Assembly: GCA_938039225.1 (NCBI GenBank)
Contig: CALHVH010000100.1
Location: 1-5,177, forward strand
Reading direction: 5' to 3'
Length of the DNA stretch: 5,177 bases
DNA from: an uncultured Gammaproteobacteria bacterium
GTDB taxonomy: Bacteria; Pseudomonadota; Gammaproteobacteria; Steroidobacterales; JABDMI01
The notes beneath the pieces were generated by a model that worked only from the letters and a program-made list of their open reading frames with translations, made no database searches and was not told where the DNA came from. The stretch's first letter is position 1. Each line of letters opens with the position of its first letter. Below, piece by piece: positions 1 through 4,989 of this stretch. The translations under genes and the position numbers were made by a program.

Positions 1-383
1 ATTGAACCCGCTGCTAAAGCGTAATCCATGGCTACTCTTTCAGCATCAGAATACAATGGGCTGGTTTGATAATCCCAAATAGCCTTCACTTTTTCATGAT
101 CAACATTATGAATTTCCGCTGCAATTAAAGAATGCGCTTCACAATACTGACATCCAGCAGCACGACTGGCAAAATGAGCCAAAATACGCTTAAAACCAGG
201 GTCAACAGCACCATTAGGATCCATTACTGCCTTGGTTAAAACCCCAAAACCTTTGACGATAGCCGGGCGTCGTTGCATGGTTAAAAGACTATTTGGTACA
301 AACCCTAAAATGTCAGCAAAGATTTGAAAATCGTCTTTTAAGTCTGGATTATGGTCCGCAGGTAAAGTTGTCATATGTGCCAT
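1..383 (-). CDS. AhpD/carboxymuconolactone decarboxylase-like protein (partial, C-terminus off the left edge)
   Basis: I translated this frame by hand. It opens with ATG at 383 and stays open for 127 codons to the window edge, so the stop is not seen. The visible protein starts MAHMTTLPADHNPDLKD. The segment around residues 73-85 (SRAAGCQYCEAHS) gives a C78-x2-C81-x2-H84 motif, which matches the core of alkylhydroperoxidase D / carboxymuconolactone-decarboxylase-like proteins. In AhpD proper the paired cysteines and a nearby histidine reduce peroxides, with CxxC-x3-H spacing, so this is a related subtype with one residue fewer. Downstream of the motif the helical segment around residues 110-126 (LYSDAERVAMDYALAAG) also fits the family. 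The start is supported by a strong AGGAG ribosome site seven bases upstream. It follows the ubiI-like gene after 51 bp on the same strand, so it is probably co-transcribed. A thiol-peroxidase or antioxidant role is an inference; the substrate is unknown. Confidence 0.8.
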   Translation of the reverse strand, partial: MAHMTTLPADHNPDLKDDFQIFADILGFVPNSLLTMQRRPAIVKGFGVLTKAVMDPNGAVDPGFKRILAHFASRAAGCQYCEAHSLIAAEIHNVDHEKVKAIWDYQTSPLYSDAERVAMDYALAAGS

Positions 384-390
384 TGGAAAA

Positions 391-397
391 CTCCTAA
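391..397 (-). promoter_or_regulatory. Strong ribosome binding site of the AhpD-like gene
   Basis: On the minus strand the bases read TTAGGAG and are followed by seven bases and then ATG. This is the best Shine-Dalgarno match in the window and fixes the start of the AhpD-like gene. The other minus-strand genes have weak or no recognisable sites, so this gene may be translated comparatively well despite being last in the visible block. Confidence 0.75.
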
Positions 398-434
398 TGA
401 ATTTTAAAAAAGTTATTTTACAGAAAATTTTGAC

Positions 435-1637
435 TTAAAGTTTTTTTAAACCTAAGGCTTGTTCAACTAAAGAATTTTTAACCGGTTTAACTTGATTTAA
501 TAATCCCATGCCAATACGTCGGGCTTGCTGTAAAACTGGGTTTGTCGATTGAAAAACGGCAAATAAACTGTCTAACACTGTCATCATTTGCACATTATTG
601 CCCTTACGCTTTCGTTCGTACTGACGAAGTAAACTCAAGTCACCTAAATCAAAATTAGCTTTCCAAGCATCAATTAATACCTCAGTTAAGACTGCCGCAT
701 CTAATAACCCAAGATTTAAGCCTTGACCAGCCAATGGATGCACAGCATGTGCAGCATCACCACAAAGCACAACTCTTTCACTAACATACTGTCGTGAATG
801 CAATAGTTGAAGTGGAAAAATTTTAGCGCTCTGACTTATAGTAATGTCGCCTAATACACCTTGGCTAAACTCAGTAACTTTTTGCGCTAAGAGCTCATCG
901 GACAATTGTAATAGTTTTTCTGCCTTAACTTGGCTGCAAGACCACACTATTGAACAGTCTCCGTTAGCAAGCGGTAAAATTCCTAAAACATCTTTATCAT
1001 AAAAACGTTGATAAGCGGTATGTTGATGTGACTTTTGAGTTTGTAATTGTGCAACTAGACCGTATTGTGCATAAGAACGAGATACTTCAGGCAAATGCAT
1101 TATTTTTCTTGTGACGGAGTTGGTACCATCTGCTGCAATAACTAACTTAGCCTTTATATTAATGTCACTTTGCAGTTGAATCTCAGCATGAGACTCAAAA
1201 ATCTGCAATGCCGATAATTTATCAGGGCAGTACCATGTAATATTCGCCTTATGCAAATCAGAATTAGCAAGCGAGGATTGTAGTTCTGCTCGAATCAAAG
1301 CATTTTCTACGATACTGCCTAAATTCTCTGTGCCAATGTCTTTACAAGAAAAATGTAAACTTTCAGAAGCATCAATAGCTTGTTCCCAGATACGCATATC
1401 CGTATAGTTACTTATGCGCTTTTGAGCAATTGCAGACCAGGCTCCAGCCTTTGCTAAGGTTTTTTTACTGGCTTCAGATATGGCTGATACACGTAAGCTA
1501 TATGCTTCAGGACTCCAAGAAGGCACCTCATGCGACTCTACTATTGCAATAGATAGTGGTAATTCTGTAAGCAGACTAGCAACACTTAAGCCAACTATAC
1601 CGGCGCCAATAATGACTATGTCATGTTGTTTTTGCAT
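435..1637 (-). CDS. ubiI: FAD-dependent ubiquinone-biosynthesis hydroxylase, UbiI/VisC type
   Basis: This is a 400-residue flavoprotein monooxygenase of the UbiH/UbiF/UbiI/COQ6 family, which hydroxylates the aromatic ring of the ubiquinone precursor using O2 and NAD(P)H. Visible motifs in order: the FAD-binding GAGIVG at 11-16 with the ribose-contacting acid E34; the family signature RVSAI at 49-53; the DG motif ADGTNS at 169-174; and the second FAD motif, from CGDAAH at 292-297 through PLAGQGLNLG at 301-310. The tail, with STNP at 364-367, RRIG at 373-376, PVK at 385-387 and EQALGL near the end, resembles E. coli UbiI (formerly VisC, C5 hydroxylase) more than UbiH. The length is normal for the family and no membrane segment is evident. 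It starts 17 bp after pepP on the same strand, as in the known pepP-ubiH-ubiI operon, but ubiH is absent here. The ribosome site is weak, so translation may depend on coupling to pepP. Regioselectivity cannot be read from sequence; ubiH-like or multi-position activity is possible. Confidence 0.87.
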   Translation of the reverse strand: MQKQHDIVIIGAGIVGLSVASLLTELPLSIAIVESHEVPSWSPEAYSLRVSAISEASKKTLAKAGAWSAIAQKRISNYTDMRIWEQAIDASESLHFSCKDIGTENLGSIVENALIRAELQSSLANSDLHKANITWYCPDKLSALQIFESHAEIQLQSDINIKAKLVIAADGTNSVTRKIMHLPEVSRSYAQYGLVAQLQTQKSHQHTAYQRFYDKDVLGILPLANGDCSIVWSCSQVKAEKLLQLSDELLAQKVTEFSQGVLGDITISQSAKIFPLQLLHSRQYVSERVVLCGDAAHAVHPLAGQGLNLGLLDAAVLTEVLIDAWKANFDLGDLSLLRQYERKRKGNNVQMMTVLDSLFAVFQSTNPVLQQARRIGMGLLNQVKPVKNSLVEQALGLKKL

Positions 1638-1654
1638 TGTGGAATCTATGCTTT

Positions 1655-2989
1655 TTAGGCAGCTTGTTTGGAACGTGCTGCTTTACCCTTAGCCATAAGT
1701 GCTTCTACTTCATCAGCAGTTCTTGGTAAGCCTTTAGTTAGAAGATCATAGCCTTTACGTGTAACCAAAACATCGTCTTCAATACGCACACCGATATTCC
1801 ACCATTTCTTAGCAACACCTTTAGTGCCAGCAGGGATATAGATACCGGGTTCAACCGTTAACGTCATGCCCGGCTCAAGTACACGCCAGTTTTCCTCAAC
1901 CTTATAGTCGCCAACATCATGCACATCCATACCAAGCCAATGACCTGTTTTGTGCATAAAGAATTTAAAATAAGTTTCATTTTTCATGATTTCACTTAAA
2001 GTACCTTCAAGTAAACCAATTTTCTTTAAGCCTTTAGCAATGGTCTTAGCCGCGGCCTCGTGAGGCGCAATCCAACTGTTTCCAGGCACTATAGCGCCAA
2101 ACGCAGCCTCTTGAGCAGCTAAAACGATATTATAAATAATGCGTTGCTCTTCAGAGAATACGCCGTTAACAGGAAAAGTGCGGGTAATGTCTGAAGCATA
2201 CATATCATGCTCACAACCAGCATCGATGAGTAACAAATCACCGTCTTTGAGAATTTGATTATTTTCGTTGTAATGTAAGATACAAGAATTTTCACCACCA
2301 CCAACAATTGGTGTGTAAGAAATGTCAGCTCCATTCTTTTTAAACTCATGGGCAAATTCTGCTTCAATTTCCCACTCATTCATACCCGGCTCGCACAGCA
2401 GCATAGCTCGTTTATGAGCAGCAACAGCAATACGTGCCGACTGGCGCATAGTTTTTATTTCAGCCTGGGTTTTAAATAAACGCATGTCATGCAGGTAATG
2501 ATCCAAGGCCACAAACTCTTGCGGTGGATGCATACCCGATTTATTGTTTTGTTTGAGTGTATTAACTAAAGTAATAATACGATGATCAAAATCAGCATCA
2601 TTACCCATGGTGTAATACACTCTTTCGAATTCACCAAGCAATTGAGAAAGATGCTCATCTAAATCGTTTATGGAATAGGCTTGATCCGCACCATAGCTCT
2701 TAACCGCCCCTTTTTGTCCTGCTCGTCGACCATCCCAGGTTTCACGTACTGGGTCTTTATCCCTACAAAAAAGAATGTATTCAAAACCTTTACCATGTGG
2801 CACAAGTACCGCGACTGACTCTGGCTCAGGAAACCCGGTTAAATAATGAAAATCACTATCTTGACGATATGGATAATGCACATCGCTATTTCGAGTTTTC
2901 TCACTCGCTGAAGGTAAAATCACGATGCCATTAGGATCTACCATTTGCATCAAGGTTTTGCGACGTTTGGCGAATTCTTTTAAGTCCAT
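1655..2989 (-). CDS. pepP: Xaa-Pro aminopeptidase P (M24B metallopeptidase)
   Basis: This 444-residue enzyme removes the N-terminal residue from peptides whose second residue is proline and acts in the cytoplasm. The N-terminal half (about 1-170) is the aminopeptidase-P domain that shapes the tetramer; it carries SDFHYLTGFPEPES at 45-58 and ETWDGRRAG at 83-91. The C-terminal half is the pita-bread catalytic domain with the full dinuclear metal site: D256 (LIDAG), D267 (ASDITRTF), H350 (GHWLGMDVHD), E380 (TVEPGIY) and E404 (VRIEDD). H357, in the VHD triplet, matches the second conserved histidine. The length is close to the 441 residues of E. coli PepP. The ATG at 2989 is preceded only by a purine-rich AAGAAAG and is chosen because MDLKEFAKRR matches the family N-terminus. 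It lies 58 bp after ygfB and 17 bp before the ubiI-like gene. This gene pairing with ubiquinone genes is conserved in gammaproteobacteria, but no functional link is established. Confidence 0.97.
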   Translation of the reverse strand: MDLKEFAKRRKTLMQMVDPNGIVILPSASEKTRNSDVHYPYRQDSDFHYLTGFPEPESVAVLVPHGKGFEYILFCRDKDPVRETWDGRRAGQKGAVKSYGADQAYSINDLDEHLSQLLGEFERVYYTMGNDADFDHRIITLVNTLKQNNKSGMHPPQEFVALDHYLHDMRLFKTQAEIKTMRQSARIAVAAHKRAMLLCEPGMNEWEIEAEFAHEFKKNGADISYTPIVGGGENSCILHYNENNQILKDGDLLLIDAGCEHDMYASDITRTFPVNGVFSEEQRIIYNIVLAAQEAAFGAIVPGNSWIAPHEAAAKTIAKGLKKIGLLEGTLSEIMKNETYFKFFMHKTGHWLGMDVHDVGDYKVEENWRVLEPGMTLTVEPGIYIPAGTKGVAKKWWNIGVRIEDDVLVTRKGYDLLTKGLPRTADEVEALMAKGKAARSKQAA

Positions 2990-3047
2990 AAATCTTTCTT
3001 TTGTGTTGTTTGTCTACTATTAGAGTTTAACTGTTCTTACGCTCAAT

Positions 3048-3812
3048 TCAATGTAATGTCTCATCATCATGATCACCAGAATGATTAAAGTCAGTCATAA
3101 AGTCTGAATCCACAGGAATCGCTTCCTGACGTCCAGCTAGCTTCTTGCCTGCCATTTCTTCAAAAACTAACTGAACACTGACACGCAAGTATTCTAATAC
3201 TTCCATATATGAAGCTTCATCGCTTTCATCCAGGGCATCTTCACCATGTCCCGCTTTACTTAACTCGGCGAAATCTTGCAAAATCTCTGAAACGATTTCG
3301 GGTAATTCTTCAGCTTCTTGCTCATCATCTTCTGCGATTAGTGGTTTGGTGATTAACTCTATACCGGTCGGGATAGCTACACTATGTCCGTCATCATCAA
3401 TCTCATAAGTCTCGATTTGACCAAACTCATCAGCAAAATCATCGGGTTCTTTATAACTGGAAAAACCGTATAGATACCCTTGTGTCCATGCCGCAAGCTC
3501 ATTAATTCTGGTTTGCAGGTTTTCTTCGTCATCTGGCAGAATTGGATTAAAGTCGACCTCAATGTGATTGAGCATGTGAGAGGAATGTTGCAGTAGATCT
3601 TCGAGTTGCTGGCGCACCATTTGAAAACCTTGATCTCCAGGCTCACCTTCAAGTTCTAAAACATCTACCCACAGCTTAGCGGGGATATAGGTATCACGCG
3701 CTAACAGGCCACAAATAATGCCGTGCACTTCGGCAACCGATTCAGCTTGCTCGCAGTAATCGCTAATGCTCAAAAGTTCGGCGTAAATAGGTACTACATC
3801 ATTATGATTCAT
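3048..3812 (-). CDS. ygfB: UPF0149 family protein YgfB, with an acidic insertion
   Basis: This 254-residue acidic protein matches the YgfB/YecA (UPF0149) family. Conserved pieces are EVHGIICGLL at 28-37, LPDDEENLQTRINELAAWTQGYLYGFS at 92-118 (key residues L92, P93, D94, W109, G112, G116) and EVLEYLRVSVQLVFEEM at 204-220. The last three residues, TLH, are the same as in E. coli YgfB. E. coli YgfB has about 192 residues; most of the extra length is a stretch from about 119 to 170 rich in D and E, plus a longer acidic tail. No catalytic motif or membrane segment is seen, and there is no SEC-C zinc tail of the YecA type. In Pseudomonas aeruginosa YgfB opposes the anti-terminator AlpA and so affects ampDh3 expression and beta-lactam resistance; whether that applies here is unknown. 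It is the first gene of the minus-strand block. ATG 3812 has no clear ribosome site. Confidence 0.92.
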   Translation of the reverse strand: MNHNDVVPIYAELLSISDYCEQAESVAEVHGIICGLLARDTYIPAKLWVDVLELEGEPGDQGFQMVRQQLEDLLQHSSHMLNHIEVDFNPILPDDEENLQTRINELAAWTQGYLYGFSSYKEPDDFADEFGQIETYEIDDDGHSVAIPTGIELITKPLIAEDDEQEAEELPEIVSEILQDFAELSKAGHGEDALDESDEASYMEVLEYLRVSVQLVFEEMAGKKLAGRQEAIPVDSDFMTDFNHSGDHDDETLH

Positions 3813-3845
3813 AGGGAAAGTTATCCAAATCGCGGTTGTTTACTC

Positions 3846-3851
3846 TTTATA
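3846..3851 (-). promoter_or_regulatory. Possible -10 box for the ygfB-pepP-ubiI block
   Basis: The minus strand reads TATAAA here, five of six matches to the sigma70 -10 consensus, about 34 bases upstream of the ygfB start codon. No good -35 hexamer lies at 16-18 bp spacing; that position is occupied by the inverted repeat at 3859-3878. The promoter is therefore plausible but may be weak or dependent on a regulator. Confidence 0.35.
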
Positions 3852-3858
3852 AACGCTG

Positions 3859-3878
3859 GCATGCTAACATTAGCACGC
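3859..3878. repeat. Inverted repeat in the ygfB upstream region
   Basis: The sequence contains TGCTAA, two bases, then TTAGCA as perfect arms (3862-3867 and 3870-3875). With one mismatch the arms extend to nine bases each: GCATGCTAA against TTAGCACGC. It covers the place where the -35 element of the ygfB promoter should be, so it could be an operator. No known regulator is recognised, and an arm match of this length could occur by chance. Confidence 0.3.
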
Positions 3879-3970
3879 TACATAACCCAGACCCTTGGCT
3901 CAAAAAGCCCAGTAAAAACTAATATTAGATGGTCTTGTGGCATAAAAACACTAGAATTAGCCTTAAGTCA

Positions 3971-3999
3971 TTGACGTAAGCAAGCTTGCAGCCTATATT
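3971..3999 (+). promoter_or_regulatory. Sigma70-type promoter of the coiled-coil gene and zapA
   Basis: TTGACG at 3971-3976 (five of six matches to TTGACA) and TATATT at 3994-3999 (five of six to TATAAT) are separated by exactly 17 bp, the ideal spacing. The start point predicted from the -10 box is 4006 or 4007, and 4007 is the A of the ATG of the next gene. The mRNA would have no or almost no leader. It probably also drives zapA, since no other promoter is obvious in the 46-bp gap before it. Confidence 0.7.
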
Positions 4000-4006
4000 A
4001 TTTACT

Positions 4007-4252
4007 ATGAATAAAACTTCACAACCCGCAAAAATTACTACGCAATTTGAGTCTGAACTGCAACGTTTAGAAGAAAAGCTCAATGATTTACTCACTCAAT
4101 GCGATAAATTGCGCGAAGAGAATGTGTCTCTAAAAAAACGTCAGGACAGTTTAGTCACCGAGCGTGCTGGTCTATTGCAAAAAAATGAACAGGTTAGAAC
4201 CCGAGTTGAGGCCATGATAAACCGCCTCAAAGGCATGGAACAAGGTCTTTAA
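4007..4252 (+). CDS. Small coiled-coil protein, TIGR02449 family, ZapB-like
   Basis: This is an 81-residue protein with no enzyme motif. From about residue 12 to 76 it is a nearly continuous coiled coil, with hydrophobic residues at heptad spacing (F14, L18, L21, L25, L35, L42, L49, L56, V63, V67, I71, L74) between charged ones, and one cysteine at 32. Size, sequence style and position directly before zapA match the TIGR02449 family. E. coli ZapB is also an 81-residue coiled coil that binds ZapA at the division ring, but its gene lies elsewhere. A ZapB-like role here is an inference from neighbour and fold. I chose ATG 4007. An in-frame TTG at 3986 would add MQPILFT, but it lies between the -35 and -10 boxes and would not be on the mRNA from this promoter. 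No ribosome site precedes 4007, which fits leaderless translation. Confidence 0.82.
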   Translation: MNKTSQPAKITTQFESELQRLEEKLNDLLTQCDKLREENVSLKKRQDSLVTERAGLLQKNEQVRTRVEAMINRLKGMEQGL

Positions 4253-4298
4253 TAATTAGCTTTTAAGTAATAGTTAAAATTTCAGTGAGAGAAACCCT

Positions 4299-4631
4299 AT
4301 GAGCGGTAATACTAAAATAAAAATAAAAATTCTTGAAAAAGAATATGACATCGCTTGCCCTTTAGATGAACGCACCGAATTGCTAGACTCTGCTGAGATG
4401 CTGAATGAACAAATGCGAACTATTCGTGATAGCGGTAAAGTCATTGGTTTAGACCGCATAGCAGTTATGTCGGCACTAAATCTTGCTCACGAAGTGGTTA
4501 AAATGCGTAATTCTCAGGGCACCCTAGATCCTGACAAAGACAATGAACTAACTCAACGTCTGCGCGAAGCACGCAATCGCATACAAGATGCACTTGGTGA
4601 AGAACCAAGTAATACGAGTCTGGATTTTTAA
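4299..4631 (+). CDS. zapA: Cell division protein ZapA
   Basis: ZapA binds FtsZ filaments in the cytoplasm and cross-links them in the Z-ring. The protein has 110 residues, against 109 in E. coli. Residues 1-45 form the globular head with the family features KIKILEKEYDIACP at 8-21 and a helix rich in L and E (ERTELLDSAEMLNEQM). LDRIAVMSALNLAHEV at 51-66 is the conserved RVAVMAALN-type segment. From about 83 to 100 the tail helix (NELTQRLREARNRIQDAL) forms the dimerising coiled coil. ATG 4299 has a GAGAG purine run about seven bases upstream. It begins 46 bp after the coiled-coil gene on the same strand and is followed by 6S RNA, the usual gammaproteobacterial order. Confidence 0.95.
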   Translation: MSGNTKIKIKILEKEYDIACPLDERTELLDSAEMLNEQMRTIRDSGKVIGLDRIAVMSALNLAHEVVKMRNSQGTLDPDKDNELTQRLREARNRIQDALGEEPSNTSLDF

Positions 4632-4677
4632 GCACACTAAATTCAAATCTTCAACGTTTTTATTTACTGGTAAAACC

Positions 4678-4706
4678 TTATGACTAGGTCTAGTCACGCG
4701 TATAAT
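4678..4706 (+). promoter_or_regulatory. Promoter of 6S RNA
   Basis: A perfect TATAAT lies at 4701-4706. The expected start is about 4714 (A), exactly where the RNA terminal stem can begin. The matching -35 position at 17-bp spacing (4678-4683) reads TTATGA, only three of six consensus matches, and there is no TG extended -10. The spacer between the two boxes is filled by a perfect palindrome, so activity may depend on a bound factor. Confidence 0.65.
4681..4696. repeat. Perfect palindrome within the 6S promoter spacer
   Basis: TGACTAG and CTAGTCA are perfect seven-base arms around GT. A third copy of the half-site, AGACTAG, lies at 4709-4715 across the predicted start of the RNA. CTAG is a rare tetranucleotide in many enteric and related genomes, yet it appears three times in 35 bases here. 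The placement between -35 and -10 is typical of repressor operators. The binding protein is unknown. Confidence 0.5.
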
Positions 4707-4713
4707 AAAGACT

Positions 4714-4913
4714 AGTTCTTCCTGCAGTGTACGAGACTTGTCTTAGAACTGTCGACCCTAATTATTAACTTCGGGGTAAGACTCTGTCGGCGCTATTGAG
4801 CATGTCTGACTACTGATTTATCAGTTTTCAGAAAGCCTACGACGTCACGGTTTTCCCCACCTTTTGCTCAGGCTCGAGAGCAAAGGCGGGTTACGGCACA
4901 GGCGGGAAGCACT
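4714..4913 (+). ncRNA. ssrS: 6S RNA
   Basis: 6S RNA binds sigma70 RNA polymerase holoenzyme by mimicking an open promoter and lowers transcription in stationary phase. Position between zapA and 5-formyltetrahydrofolate cyclo-ligase is the standard gammaproteobacterial location. Blocks resembling E. coli 6S are visible in order: GAGCATG near 4798, AAAGCC followed by GACG in the 3' half, CCACCTTTTG, and GGGTTACGGC close to the end. The terminal stem pairs CTTCCTGC (4718-4725) with GCGGGAAG (4902-4909), and AGT/ACT extends it after one mismatch to 4714 and 4913. A second segment GTGT (4727-4730) pairs with GCAC (4896-4899). The side hairpin at 4805-4832 and the 3' hairpin at 4862-4887 are also present. 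The length is about 200 nt, against 184 in E. coli. Ends are inferred from pairing and the -10 box. A TTTT run right after the stem may help end transcription, but no clear intrinsic terminator follows. Confidence 0.88.
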
Positions 4914-4936
4914 TTTAAATTCTAATTTTCGTTGGG

Positions 4937-4950
4937 TGCTCAATTGAGCA
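4937..4950. repeat. Perfect 14-bp palindrome in the 6S to cyclo-ligase gap
   Basis: TGCTCAATTGAGCA is a perfect palindrome. As RNA it could form GCUC/GAGC with an AAUU loop, and GUUGG (4931-4935) can pair with CUAAC (4954-4958) outside it, with G-U pairing and small internal bulges. There is no U-tract after it on either strand, so it is not a standard terminator. It may be an operator or a leader hairpin of the cyclo-ligase gene. Confidence 0.45.
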
Positions 4951-4989
4951 AAACTAACGTGAATTTAACCAACACGATTCGATTAGCCT

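Noticed and set aside
384..434. Terminator between the ubiI-like and AhpD-like genes
   Set aside because: The gap is AT-rich with A and T runs but has no GC-containing hairpin.
2119..2379. Minus-strand open frame of 86 codons inside pepP
   Set aside because: It is a shifted-frame shadow of the pepP catalytic domain, whose metal ligands are intact in the main frame.
3919..3928. Palindrome CTAATATTAG in the divergent gap
   Set aside because: It is perfect but only ten bases of AT-rich sequence, does not extend, and does not align with a promoter element; it is expected by chance.
3723..3974. Plus-strand open frame of 83 codons covering the start of ygfB and most of the intergenic gap
   Set aside because: It is antisense to the conserved N-terminus of ygfB, has no family resemblance, and its stop overlaps the -35 box of the next promoter.
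3986..4006. TTG start extending the coiled-coil protein by seven residues
   Set aside because: It lies between the -35 and -10 boxes of the best promoter and has no ribosome site; the ATG at 4007 fits better.
4274..4459. Minus-strand open frame opposite zapA with a hydrophobic stretch
   Set aside because: It is antisense to a clear zapA; the hydrophobic run comes from the AT-rich lysine and isoleucine codons read backwards.
4681..4696. TrpR operator, because of the ACTAG...CTAGT core
   Set aside because: TrpR half-sites are separated by four bases (TTAA) and this palindrome has two, so the geometry is wrong, and no trp gene is nearby.
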